Below, piece after piece: positions 24,153 to 31,999 of a stretch of DNA of 36,039 nucleotides. Every line of letters begins with the position of its first letter. Position 1 is the stretch's first letter. The position numbers and the translations under genes were made by a program. Source of the DNA: Nitrospinae bacterium RIFCSPHIGHO2_02_FULL_39_82 (GTDB lineage Bacteria > Nitrospinota > Nitrospinia > UBA9942); the NCBI GenBank assembly GCA_001804915.1, contig MHDI01000094.1, forward strand, positions 1 to 36,039, in the 5' to 3' direction. The notes beneath the pieces are model-generated. The model saw nothing but the letters and a program-made list of their open reading frames with translations, ran no database searches and was not told the origin of the DNA.

Positions 24153-24973
24153 AATATCTCTCCTGCATCAAAAACAGGTCCGTCTTTGCAGACACACTTA
24201 TATAGTCGTGAGTCGCGATTTTTCACTTTTACAACACATCCAAGACAAGCACCTGTCCCACACGCCATATTTTTATCAAGGGAGACCTGACAGGATATAT
24301 TTTTATTTATTGAAATATCTGCTACAGCCTTTAACATGCCCTGTGGCCCACAGGCAAATATTGATAACTGAGCCATGAGCAATGAGCCATGAGCAATGAG
24401 CCATTCTTTTAGCAGTTCAGTGCAAACCCCCTTTTTACCCATTGAACCATCTTCAGTTGCTATATGAACATTTGCCCCTATTTTTTCAAAATCCCCTTTG
24501 CATAAAATATCGTCTTTTGTCTTTCCACCAATAAAAACTATAATTTTGCCCCTTGACCCTTGCCCCTTGCCCCTTTTTCTTATCTCCTCTGCCAAGGCAA
24601 CCATTGGTGCAATACCTATCCCGCCTGCAATAATAATAGCTTTTTCTATTCCCTCAGGGAACCAGAATCCTCTCCCCAGAGGACCGAGTATATCTACCTT
24701 ATTTCCCTCTTTTAAATTTGACATTATCTCCGTCCCTTTTCCTGTTATCTGATAAAGGATTTCAAATTCTCCCCTGCCCCCCTTTTTAAAAGGGGGGTGA
24801 TGGGGGATTATCCTGTGAAAACTCATAGGCCGTCTTAAAAGGGGGTCATAATGCGGGCTGACCTTTATCATAACAAACTGACCCGGTAAGGCATTTATAA
24901 ACCCTTCACATGATAGCTTCATTTTGTAATATGAATTAATTAGTCTTTTGTTTTTCAGAACAATTGACAGCAT
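24137..24973 (-). CDS. pyrK: Dihydroorotate dehydrogenase electron-transfer subunit (with repeat-derived insertions)
   Basis: A 278-residue subunit with FAD, NAD and [2Fe-2S] sites, moving electrons from PyrD to NAD+. FAD binding lies near LRRPMSF (46-52), NAD binding near IIIAGGIGIAP (113-123), and cluster cysteines at 238, 243, 246 and about 260. Three stretches look like translated repeat DNA: 55-70 (HHPPFKKGGRGE), 132-142 (RKRGKGQGSRG) and 190-204 (WLIAHGSLLMAQL). All three keep the reading frame and fall between core elements. ATG at 24973 is one base after the transglutaminase-gene stop. Confidence 0.93.
   Translation of the reverse strand: MLSIVLKNKRLINSYYKMKLSCEGFINALPGQFVMIKVSPHYDPLLRRPMSFHRIIPHHPPFKKGGRGEFEILYQITGKGTEIMSNLKEGNKVDILGPLGRGFWFPEGIEKAIIIAGGIGIAPMVALAEEIRKRGKGQGSRGKIIVFIGGKTKDDILCKGDFEKIGANVHIATEDGSMGKKGVCTELLKEWLIAHGSLLMAQLSIFACGPQGMLKAVADISINKNISCQVSLDKNMACGTGACLGCVVKVKNRDSRLYKCVCKDGPVFDAGEILWEEI
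24370..24404. repeat. Five alternating heptamers inside pyrK
   Basis: GAGCCAT and GAGCAAT alternate five times in exact 7-base phase. Together they encode the AHGSLLMAQ segment of PyrK on the minus strand. Confidence 0.92.
24546..24573. repeat. Four heptamers inside pyrK
   Basis: TTGCCCC, TTGACCC, TTGCCCC and TTGCCCC in exact 7-base phase. They encode the GKGQGSRGK segment of PyrK on the minus strand. Confidence 0.9.
24777..24797. repeat. CCCCCCTTTT palindrome inside pyrK
   Basis: CCCCCCTTTT and AAAAGGGGGG flank a single T, forming a 21-base palindrome. It encodes the PPFKKG part of the first PyrK insertion and does not follow the 7-bp phase. Confidence 0.75.
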
Positions 24974-24974
24974 A

Positions 24975-26531
24975 TTATCCTATCTCAATTATCTCAATTC
25001 CAACCCTGCCTATAAAATGAAGCAGTTTTAACTGCTCCTCCCAGCCTCCTTCAACTAATTTTACATGAGCGGCATCCACTTCTTCCTCTCCAAATGTGGG
25101 GTCAAGGGCAATCCATTTCCCGACATATACTTCAACCCACGCATGATACAAAAAGCCTTTATAATCTTCGGAATATACAATCCCGGATATAATCTTTGTA
25201 GGAATACCTGCTGCTCTTGCAATGGCGGCAAACAGATTTGAATGTGACTGACACTCCCCCTCTTTTGATTTCAGGGCATCAACTGCTGAAAAGGTATCCA
25301 CAGGTTTCTTTTCAAGGTAATCATAGACCCATTTGTTAATCTTCAATGCCTTTGACCATAAACTTGCCCCCGAATGTTTTAATCGGGGGTCAGATTCATT
25401 ACCCACTATTTCTTTGGCTATTTTTTTTATATCCGGATTATTTGATTGAATCTCAGGTGTATCTTCCAGATATTTACTAAAGGCTAAAGGCTGAAGGCTG
25501 AAGGCTGACGACTCTTGACTCCCGACTTCCGACTCCCAACTCTCTGTCTTTACCTCCATCTCCACATCATAAATATTTCTTATGACTCCTGACTCCGGAC
25601 TCTCTACTCTTGACTTCTTTATTACCTTCTGCCTCTGATCTTCAATGATAATATCAGGATTGCCTATATTCTTCAATTTTAATCTCAATCTCTTAACACC
25701 GTGTGGATTGGCTATATCTCTGTTAACTCTTATAAGACTAAAAGTTATAAAACTGCTGACAGGAAGTATCTCCCCTTCAAATTTAAGGGCGCTTTCTTTA
25801 TCCTCCTTTCTGGACTCCAAACCTTCCAGAGATGTTTCCTTTACAACCTCTCCATCCTCTGTAATCCATATACTTGATGATAGCTCTTTGAAATGTTCCT
25901 CTAAATAAAAGACCTCTTTTTCTAATCCGTCAATCATCATCTTTTCTTTCCTTTTTATTTCTATTTGTAATGGAATTATGGTCTGAATCGGCTCCAAAAA
26001 TGTTTTAAGGGTGTATTTTTTTCCGATATCCAATCCATGTTTTTTGATTACAAGTTCAATGGCACTTGCAAGATAGGTATTATTATCAAAATCTATTATC
26101 TTTTTTGATACAGCCCCTCCGGAAGTAATGTTCATATACAATTTATTCCCTTCTACAATTCCTGAAATGTCCTGTCTGTGGCTTGCTATTTCATAGAGGG
26201 ATTTAAATCCCTCTGTTTTTAAATCCTTTGTAAGATAGCACTCCTGACTGAAAGAGGTATTCTGAGTATCTCCAAAAGCCTTCATCTTTATAATAGCCTT
26301 AGACACTATCTTGTAGCCGTCCTTTCCTTCATATAAAATTGAATTTGTAAAACCGAGCTTGCTACCCTTAAAATATATCCCCATCCAGCGGTCACTGACG
26401 AGATTGTTATATTTGTATCCCTTTAAGTTAATGGTCTCAGATTGTGTAGATTTATCCTTGCAGGCAGATAGGTTAATATTGAAAAGAAAAAAAATAAGAA
26501 GGTAACAGGATAAACGATAATAAGTAGACAT
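24975..26531 (-). CDS. Transglutaminase-like lipoprotein
   Basis: A 518-residue protein with lipobox LSAC (Cys24) and a C-terminal transglutaminase-like cysteine protease domain. The triad is Cys427 (GECQSHS), His463 (YHAWVEV) and Asp477 (ALDPTFG). The N-terminal part (about 30-300) is a beta-rich region of unknown role. A linker at 306-352 contains two stretches of translated 7-bp-phased repeat (KSRVESPESGV and SWESEVGSQESSAFSLQPLA). It probably hydrolyses or remodels envelope peptides. It lies one base upstream of pyrK, an odd partnership. Confidence 0.9.
   Translation of the reverse strand: MSTYYRLSCYLLIFFLFNINLSACKDKSTQSETINLKGYKYNNLVSDRWMGIYFKGSKLGFTNSILYEGKDGYKIVSKAIIKMKAFGDTQNTSFSQECYLTKDLKTEGFKSLYEIASHRQDISGIVEGNKLYMNITSGGAVSKKIIDFDNNTYLASAIELVIKKHGLDIGKKYTLKTFLEPIQTIIPLQIEIKRKEKMMIDGLEKEVFYLEEHFKELSSSIWITEDGEVVKETSLEGLESRKEDKESALKFEGEILPVSSFITFSLIRVNRDIANPHGVKRLRLKLKNIGNPDIIIEDQRQKVIKKSRVESPESGVIRNIYDVEMEVKTESWESEVGSQESSAFSLQPLAFSKYLEDTPEIQSNNPDIKKIAKEIVGNESDPRLKHSGASLWSKALKINKWVYDYLEKKPVDTFSAVDALKSKEGECQSHSNLFAAIARAAGIPTKIISGIVYSEDYKGFLYHAWVEVYVGKWIALDPTFGEEEVDAAHVKLVEGGWEEQLKLLHFIGRVGIEIIEIG
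25479..25541. repeat. Nine heptamers in the transglutaminase gene
   Basis: Four NNAGGCT units (AAAGGCT twice, GAAGGCT twice) run into GACGACT, CTTGACT, CCCGACT, TCCGACT and CCCAACT, all in exact 7-base phase for 63 bases. The reading frame is kept. Confidence 0.93.
25581..25615. repeat. Five heptamers in the transglutaminase gene
   Basis: TATGACT, CCTGACT, CCGGACT, CTCTACT and CTTGACT, each ending in ACT, in exact 7-base phase. It is separated from the neighbouring tract by 39 ordinary bases. Confidence 0.9.
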
Positions 26532-26592
26532 AATTCTTCTACAGAATCCAGAATGAGTTAATTAAGATTCCCCGCTTCAATCAAAATGATAT

Positions 26593-27327
26593 TTAATCAG
26601 AATTCTGACTCCTGAATTCTGTATTCTCAAATTCCTCTAGCACCTTCTGTGCAGCAGATTGTTCAGCCTCTTTTTTGGTTTTTCCAATTCCAACACCACA
26701 CACCTTATTATTAATAATAACTTCAACCTCAAATATCTTTTCGTGTGATGGTCCATATTCCGCCGATACTTTGTATTGCGGGATTGAAGATTGTCTGTTC
26801 TGTATAAGCTCCTGAAGCTCGCTTTTATAATCTTTGTGTAAACCGTATCCAGCCACTTTGTCAATTTTATCATTTAATATGTTTATAAGAACATCAAAAG
26901 CCTCTTTATATCCGCTATCAAGATAGATGGCAGCTATTACTGCCTCAAATGCATTGGCAAGAAGTGAAGTCTTGTCCCTACCTCCTGTCATTTCCTCTCC
27001 TTTTCCGAGGAGGAGAAATCTTCCTATCTCCAGTTCCCTTGCGATTAAAGAGAGATTTGCCTCACTTACCACCGCAGCCCTTATCTTTGTGAGTTCACCC
27101 TCAGAATAATTAATGAATCTCTTGATGGAATAGTCACTGACTATCAAACTCAGAACAGAATCACCAAGAAACTCCAGCCTCTCATTATCCTGCAGATTCT
27201 CATTTATATTTTCATTTACATATGATTTGTGGGTAAGGGATTGATTGAGGAGGTTTATATCATGAAATTTAAATTTGAACTTATTCTGAAGGACCTCTAA
27301 TTCCTTGACTCTGTCTTCAGTAAGCAT
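26593..27327 (-). CDS. rnc: Ribonuclease III
   Basis: A 244-residue double-strand RNA endonuclease for rRNA and mRNA processing. The catalytic signature ERLEFLGDS is at about 49-57, the second acidic cluster is in NAFEAVIAAIYLD, and a dsRNA-binding domain occupies about 165-233. The last nine or so residues (TEFRSQNSD) are encoded by a 7-bp-phased repeat, so the original stop was probably a little earlier. It follows fabF, a common arrangement. Confidence 0.96.
   Translation of the reverse strand: MLTEDRVKELEVLQNKFKFKFHDINLLNQSLTHKSYVNENINENLQDNERLEFLGDSVLSLIVSDYSIKRFINYSEGELTKIRAAVVSEANLSLIARELEIGRFLLLGKGEEMTGGRDKTSLLANAFEAVIAAIYLDSGYKEAFDVLINILNDKIDKVAGYGLHKDYKSELQELIQNRQSSIPQYKVSAEYGPSHEKIFEVEVIINNKVCGVGIGKTKKEAEQSAAQKVLEEFENTEFRSQNSD
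26598..26632. repeat. 7-bp-phased repeat at the 3' end of rnc
   Basis: CAGAATT, CTGACTC, CTGAATT, CTGTATT and CTCAAAT follow in 7-base phase. The tract supplies the C-terminal codons of RNase III. Confidence 0.75.
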
Positions 27328-27340
27328 ACCGTGAATAAAA

Positions 27341-27424
27341 ATTAGGAATCAGGAATTAAAAATTAAGAATTAGGAAATCCTTAATTCATAATCCTTAATT
27401 CATAATTCATAACTCATAATTAGT
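27341..27424. repeat. Twelve-unit 7-bp-phased strand-switching repeat between fabF and rnc
   Basis: Five units of the ATTAGGA type (27341-27375) are followed by seven of the AATCCTT/AATTCAT type (27376-27424), all in one unbroken 7-base phase. The second type is close to the reverse complement of the first, so the transcript can fold back. It fills the whole gap. Confidence 0.93.
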
Positions 27425-27428
27425 TAAT

Positions 27429-27451
27429 ACTGAAAAATGTCATTTTTCAGT
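27429..27451. terminator. 23-bp palindrome over the fabF stop
   Basis: ACTGAAAAATG and CATTTTTCAGT, 11 bases each and perfectly complementary, flank one base. The fabF stop TGA (27442-27440) is at the centre. No T run follows on the minus strand, so it is more likely an mRNA-stabilising hairpin or protein site than a strong terminator. Confidence 0.5.
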
Positions 27452-28693
27452 GTGAATTAATTCGTATTTTTTGAAGATTATTGTAGCGTTTGTTCCTCCA
27501 AATCCAAAGGAATTTGACATGGCTATATTTACATCCGACTTCCTTGCCCTATTCGGAACATAATCCAGATCGCACTCAGGATCCGGTGTTTCATAATTAA
27601 TAGTCGGCGGTATTATCCCTTTATCTATAGCCAGCATAGCAAATATTGCCTCTACGCCGCCTGCAGCTCCAAGGAGGTGTCCTGTCATGGATTTGGTAGA
27701 ACTGACAGCCAGTTTATGAGAATGCTCGCCAAATACAACTTTGATAGCCATTGTTTCAAGACTATCAGCAAATGTGGATGTTGCATGGGCATTTATATAG
27801 TTAACCCAAGATGGTGATATCCCTCCATCTTTTAGAGCCATTTTCATACATCTGACAGCCCCATTCCCATCAGGGGGAGGAGATGTTATATGATAGGCAT
27901 CTGAACTCATGCCATAACCAACCACCTCGGCATATATCTTTGCACCTCTCTTTAACGCAAAATCCATTTCTTCCAGTATTATGATACCTGCACCCTCTCC
28001 CATGACAAAACCATCTCTGTCTTTGTCAAAGGGGCGACTTGCCCGCTGTGGTTCATCGTTTCTCGTTGATAGCGCCCTGGCAGCACAAAATCCACCAATC
28101 CCGAGCGGAGTTATTACAGACTCAGTTCCTCCTGCAATCATTATATCTGCATCATCTCTCTGAATAATCTTATACGCATCTCCTATTGCATGAGTTCCTG
28201 TAGCACAGGCAGTAACTACACATGAGTTAGGTCCTTTTGCCCCCAATTTTATGGATATCTGACCTGATGCAAGATTGGCTATAAGCATTGGAATAAAAAA
28301 AGGGGAGATCTTTCTTACCCCCTCTTTCAGATATATATCGTGATATTTTTCAATAGATGGCAATCCACCTAATCCAGCACCAACAAGCACTCCGACCCTT
28401 TCCGAGTTTTCATCTGTAATTTTAAGTTTAGAGTCTTCTACAGCCATTATGGCACTTGCTAAGGCATAATGAATAAAAGTATCCATCTTCTTAATCTCTT
28501 TTTTATCAATGTAATCAAATGGATTGAAATCTTTTACCTCTCCTGCAATCCTTGTGGGAAAATCTTTAGTATCAAATTTTGTAATGTGTCCGATTCCGGA
28601 TTCACCGCGGCAGATTGCCTCCCATGTTTTTTCCACACCTATCCCGAGAGGTGTAATCATTCCAAGTCCTGTAACAACAACTCTTCTATTCAT
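27440..28693 (-). CDS. fabF: 3-oxoacyl-ACP synthase II
   Basis: A 417-residue condensing enzyme that elongates acyl-ACP with malonyl-ACP. The catalytic residues are Cys163 (TACATG), His303 (NAHATST), Lys334 and His339 (TKSMTGH). ATG at 28693 is used; the TTG two codons earlier has no better support, and no ribosome binding site is visible because the upstream gap is entirely a 7-bp-phased repeat. Translation may depend on coupling to acpP. Confidence 0.96.
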   Translation of the reverse strand: MNRRVVVTGLGMITPLGIGVEKTWEAICRGESGIGHITKFDTKDFPTRIAGEVKDFNPFDYIDKKEIKKMDTFIHYALASAIMAVEDSKLKITDENSERVGVLVGAGLGGLPSIEKYHDIYLKEGVRKISPFFIPMLIANLASGQISIKLGAKGPNSCVVTACATGTHAIGDAYKIIQRDDADIMIAGGTESVITPLGIGGFCAARALSTRNDEPQRASRPFDKDRDGFVMGEGAGIIILEEMDFALKRGAKIYAEVVGYGMSSDAYHITSPPPDGNGAVRCMKMALKDGGISPSWVNYINAHATSTFADSLETMAIKVVFGEHSHKLAVSSTKSMTGHLLGAAGGVEAIFAMLAIDKGIIPPTINYETPDPECDLDYVPNRARKSDVNIAMSNSFGFGGTNATIIFKKYELIHTEK

Positions 28694-28696
28694 AAT

Positions 28697-28745
28697 CAAG
28701 ATGCAAGATGCAAGTAAAAGAACTTGTAACTTGCAACTTGAAACT
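28697..28745. repeat. Seven-unit 7-bp-phased strand-switching repeat between acpP and fabF
   Basis: CAAGATG, CAAGATG, CAAGTAA, AAGAACT, TGTAACT, TGCAACT and TGAAACT are in exact 7-base phase; the later units carry AACTTG, the reverse complement of CAAGTT. The whole intergenic gap, including the place for the fabF ribosome binding site, is repeat. Confidence 0.9.
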
Positions 28746-28975
28746 CATTTATTTTTCTCAATATATTCAACCGCATCCTTTACAGTTGTTATCTTCTCGG
28801 CATCTTCATCTGGTATCTCTATATCAAAAGTCTCTTCAAAAGCCATTACCAGTTCCACAGTATCTAACGAGTCTGCCCCCAAATCATTAACGAAAGATGC
28901 TGCAGGAGTTACTGCATTTTCTTCAACACCCAACTGCTCCACAATAATTTTTTTTACCCTATCTGCTACTGACAT
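28745..28975 (-). CDS. acpP: Acyl carrier protein
   Basis: A 76-residue acidic protein that carries growing acyl chains on a phosphopantetheine attached to Ser36 in the DSLDTVE motif. Length and acidic helices are standard. GGGAGGG lies three bases before the ATG. It sits in the usual place between fabG and fabF. Confidence 0.97.
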   Translation of the reverse strand: MSVADRVKKIIVEQLGVEENAVTPAASFVNDLGADSLDTVELVMAFEETFDIEIPDEDAEKITTVKDAVEYIEKNK

Positions 28976-28990
28976 AATCCCTCCCTTTAA

Positions 28991-29053
28991 TAACTTACAA
29001 CTTATAACTTACAACCTACAACCTGTTATTAGTTGCCAGTTGTTAGTTGTCAG
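28991..29053. repeat. Nine-unit 7-bp-phased strand-switching repeat between fabG and acpP
   Basis: TAACTTA, CAACTTA, TAACTTA, CAACCTA, CAACCTG, TTATTAG, TTGCCAG, TTGTTAG and TTGTCAG are in one 7-base phase. The second half (..AGTTG..) is the reverse complement of the first (CAACT..). Confidence 0.93.
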
Positions 29054-29057
29054 TTGG

Positions 29058-29795
29058 TTACATATACATTCCACCATTTACATGAATTACCTCTCCTGTT
29101 ATGTAAGATGCGTTTTCAGAAACCAGAAAGCAGACACAATTGGCAACATCTTCAGGTGTCCCGAGCCTCTCCATAGGTATTAATCTGGTTAATTCAGTTT
29201 TTGCATTCTCAGATAATATCCCTGTCATATCCGTAGCGATATACCCCGGTGCTACTGCATTGACATTTATATTTCGAGAGGCAAGTTCTCGGGCAATAGA
29301 TTTTGTAAAACCGATAATTCCTGCCTTTGACGCAGAATAATTTGCCTGTCCCGGATTGCCCATCACACCAACTATAGAAGTTATATTGACTATCTTCCCC
29401 CCTTTCTGTTTTATCATATATTTTGAAGCTGCCCTTGTGCAGTTAAATGTCCCTGTCAGATTTACACCTATAACAGAATCCCAATCCTCTTTTTTCATTC
29501 GTATAATAAGAGAATCTCGGGTAATGCCTGCATTATTCACCAGTATATCTATCTTCCCAAATTTTTCAGTACATAAGTCTATTACGCGGCTGGCATCTTC
29601 AAAATTTGATACATCTGCCTTTGCAACGATTACCTGCCTACCAATAGATTCTATCTTTTTTGCAGTATCAGATGCATTGGTAACATTTTCAGTAATAACA
29701 AGGTCAGCACCATTTTCTGCCAATGCAAGTGCAATTGCCCTTCCTATACCCTTTGCTGCCCCTGTAACAACTGCTATCTTTCCCTGTAGATTCAT
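29058..29795 (-). CDS. fabG: 3-oxoacyl-ACP reductase
   Basis: A 245-residue NADPH-dependent short-chain dehydrogenase that reduces 3-oxoacyl-ACP. The dinucleotide motif TGAAKGIGRA is at 11-20, NNAG at 87-90, and the catalytic set Ser140, Tyr153 and Lys157 (YSASK). ATG at 29795 gives the standard length; an upstream in-frame extension to 29822 would be translated repeat DNA. A 10-bp-phased palindrome lies immediately upstream. Confidence 0.96.
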   Translation of the reverse strand: MNLQGKIAVVTGAAKGIGRAIALALAENGADLVITENVTNASDTAKKIESIGRQVIVAKADVSNFEDASRVIDLCTEKFGKIDILVNNAGITRDSLIIRMKKEDWDSVIGVNLTGTFNCTRAASKYMIKQKGGKIVNITSIVGVMGNPGQANYSASKAGIIGFTKSIARELASRNINVNAVAPGYIATDMTGILSENAKTELTRLIPMERLGTPEDVANCVCFLVSENASYITGEVIHVNGGMYM

Positions 29796-29808
29796 AACAA
29801 AATTTTTG

Positions 29809-29884
29809 CCACAGATTAACACAGATTTTCACAGATAAAGATTCTTTATTTTTTCTATCTGTGTTTATCTGTGTCCATCTGTGG
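29809..29884. repeat. 10-bp-phased palindromic repeat, left copy flanking fabD
   Basis: CCACAG (29809-29814) and CTGTGG (29879-29884) close a 76-base element whose arms carry CACAGAT/ATCTGTG every 10 bases. With a few flanking bases it is almost the exact reverse complement of the element at 30845-30920 on the other side of fabD. Confidence 0.93.
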
Positions 29885-29891
29885 TTGCTTT

Positions 29892-30833
29892 TTATAACTC
29901 TTTCAATGTCTTTTCCAGACTCTTTATATCTTCCACATTCAGACATCTTACATCCTTATTTATCCTCTTCATCAACCCTGAAAGAACCCTCCCGGGACCC
30001 AATTCAATAACTGTATCAATTTTATTATCCATTATCAATCTCATTGATTCAACCCATCTGACAGGATTGCTGACCTGACGCTTCAAAGATTTCCTTGCAT
30101 CATCTCCGCCGCTTATTGTCTTTGCATCTACATTGGTAATAATCGGAAAGGCAAGTTCATTGAACTTAACCCTGTCAAGTTCAACTCCGAATCTCTCTTC
30201 AGCGGGTTTCATTAATTTCGTGTGGAATGGGGCACTGACAGGAAGCATTACTACTTTCTTTGCCCCTTTATCCTGTGCAATTTTTGCCGCCATTTCTACA
30301 GCACCTTTTTCACCTGCTATTACTGTCTGTTCAGGACTATTATAATTAGCAGGCTGGACAGTTTTATTACCACCATTGTCTTCTATTTTTTTGCAAATAT
30401 CTTCAATTATATCCCTTTCAAGCCCGATAATTGCAGCCATTGCACCTGCACCGGGCGGAACGGCCTCCTGCATAAATCTCCCTCTCATTCTTACAAGTGA
30501 CACCCCATCACAAAATCCCAGCGAACCTGCCGCAAAAAGGGCAGAGTATTCTCCGAGGCTATGTCCTGCTGAAATGCATGGGGTAACTCCGTTTTCTTTT
30601 AACAGCTCACAGGCTATGGCACTGACTATAAAAATAGCAGGCTGGGTATTTTCTGTAAGTTTTAAAGTCTCTTCAGGTCCACTAAAACAGAGGGAAGAAA
30701 TGTTAAATCCAAGTATTTCCTCCGCCTCTTTAAATCTCTCAGAGGAAGTTTTACTATGATTATAAAATTCCTGTCCCATCCCTACATACTGGGAACCCTG
30801 ACCCGGAAACAGAAAAGCAATCTTTTTATTCAT
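29892..30833 (-). CDS. fabD: Malonyl-CoA:ACP transacylase
   Basis: A 313-residue enzyme loading malonyl groups on ACP. The nucleophile is Ser92 in GHSLGEYSA, with Arg117/119 and His204 (APFHTKL) as partners, and FLFPGQGSQ opens the fold. ATG at 30833 gives the usual N-terminus. The gene is closely bracketed by two inverted copies of a 76-base palindrome, the upstream one leaving only 11 bases before the ATG and no visible ribosome binding site. Confidence 0.96.
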   Translation of the reverse strand: MNKKIAFLFPGQGSQYVGMGQEFYNHSKTSSERFKEAEEILGFNISSLCFSGPEETLKLTENTQPAIFIVSAIACELLKENGVTPCISAGHSLGEYSALFAAGSLGFCDGVSLVRMRGRFMQEAVPPGAGAMAAIIGLERDIIEDICKKIEDNGGNKTVQPANYNSPEQTVIAGEKGAVEMAAKIAQDKGAKKVVMLPVSAPFHTKLMKPAEERFGVELDRVKFNELAFPIITNVDAKTISGGDDARKSLKRQVSNPVRWVESMRLIMDNKIDTVIELGPGRVLSGLMKRINKDVRCLNVEDIKSLEKTLKEL

Positions 30834-30844
30834 ATTAAAAGCAA

Positions 30845-30920
30845 CCACAGATGGACACAGATAAACACAGATAGAAAAAATAAAGAATCTTTATCTGTGA
30901 AAATCTGTGTGAATCTGTGG
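30845..30920. repeat. 10-bp-phased palindromic repeat, right copy flanking fabD
   Basis: CACAGAT begins at 30846, 30856 and 30866, and ATCTGTG at 30893, 30903 and 30913, exactly 10 bases apart in each arm. It is in inverted orientation relative to the copy at 29809-29884 with only one or two differences by eye. Confidence 0.94.
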
Positions 30921-30936
30921 TTTCAAACAGATTTTT

Positions 30937-31923
30937 TCACCACCTTATCAATGCTGAACCCCATGTAAGCCCGCCTCCGAAGGCTACCATGAGTATTAAA
31001 TCACCCTTTTTAATCCTTCCTTCTTTTAATGCCTCATCCAGTGCGAGTGGAATAGTTGCCGCAGATGTGTTTCCGTATTTCTCTATGTTTATAAATATCT
31101 TTTCCTGAGGTATTTTAAGATTCTCTGCAACGGCATCAATTATCCTTTTGTTTGCCTGATGTGGAATGAGGATATCCACATCAGAAATCTTATAGCCGTT
31201 TGATGAGAGTGCCTCTCTTGCAACCTCACTCATATTTTTTATTGCTATTTTAAAAAGGCTGTTACCTTTCATTTTCAAGAAATGAAGCTTATGGTTTATT
31301 GATTCATGGGTCGGGGGACAGCTACTTCCTCCACCTCTCAGATATAAAAGGTTTGCATACCTGCCGTCGGAATATATATGGGTGGATATTATCCCGTCCA
31401 TTCTGCTTCCCTTAAATCCCCTAAGAATAGTAGCTGCTGCCCCATCGCCAAATAAAACGCATGTGTTTCTATCTCCCCAGTCAATATATTTACTAAAAAC
31501 CTCAGATGCAATAAGAAGAACAGTATTATATTTATCGCTTTTTATATAATTCTCTGCCACCGAAAGGGCGTAGATATAACCTGAACAGGCAGCAGATATA
31601 TCAAAGGAGGCTGACCTCCCTGCACCAATGGATGACTGAACAAAACATGCGGTGGATGGAAAAAACATATCTGGTGTTGCAGTGGCAACTAATATCAGGT
31701 CTATTTCATCAGGAGCAATGCCGCTGTCCTTCAAAGCCCTGTTTGCAGCCTTAATGGCTAAATCAGATGCCTTATCTCTGTCAGATGCTATATGTCTTTC
31801 AGACATTCCTGTGCGGGTGCGTATCCACTCATCCGATGTATCTACTATTTTTTCTATGTCAAAATTGGTAAGAACCTTTTCCGGGACATATGAACCCGTT
31901 CCGATAATCTTGACCCGTTTCAT
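30937..31923 (-). CDS. fabH: 3-oxoacyl-ACP synthase III
   Basis: A 328-residue enzyme that starts fatty-acid synthesis by condensing acetyl-CoA with malonyl-ACP. The catalytic triad is Cys113 (SAACSGY), His255 (PHQANKR) and Asn285 (YGNTSAA). It opens with the usual KRVKIIGTGSYVPE. It lies between plsX and fabD, as in many bacteria. Confidence 0.96.
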   Translation of the reverse strand: MKRVKIIGTGSYVPEKVLTNFDIEKIVDTSDEWIRTRTGMSERHIASDRDKASDLAIKAANRALKDSGIAPDEIDLILVATATPDMFFPSTACFVQSSIGAGRSASFDISAACSGYIYALSVAENYIKSDKYNTVLLIASEVFSKYIDWGDRNTCVLFGDGAAATILRGFKGSRMDGIISTHIYSDGRYANLLYLRGGGSSCPPTHESINHKLHFLKMKGNSLFKIAIKNMSEVAREALSSNGYKISDVDILIPHQANKRIIDAVAENLKIPQEKIFINIEKYGNTSAATIPLALDEALKEGRIKKGDLILMVAFGGGLTWGSALIRW

Positions 31924-31928
31924 AAAAA

Positions 31929-31998
31929 TTAAGTTATTAAGTTATAAAGTTTAATGTTATAAAGTTGATGAACTTTACAAACTTTACGAACTTTCAAC
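31929..31998. repeat. 9-bp-phased inverted repeat between plsX and fabH
   Basis: GATGAACTT, TACAAACTT and TACGAACTT (31965-31991) are in 9-base phase, and the left part carries the reverse complement AAGTT/AAAGTT several times. The design matches the 7- and 10-bp families but the period is 9 and the left arm less regular. Confidence 0.65.
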
Positions 31999-31999
31999 T

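Noticed and set aside
27341-29053. CRISPR array
   Set aside because: Regular spacing is present, but the units are degenerate 7-mers with no unique spacers and no cas genes.
29795-29822. N-terminal extension of FabG
   Set aside because: The extra residues are translated repeat DNA, and the shorter form has the standard FabG length.
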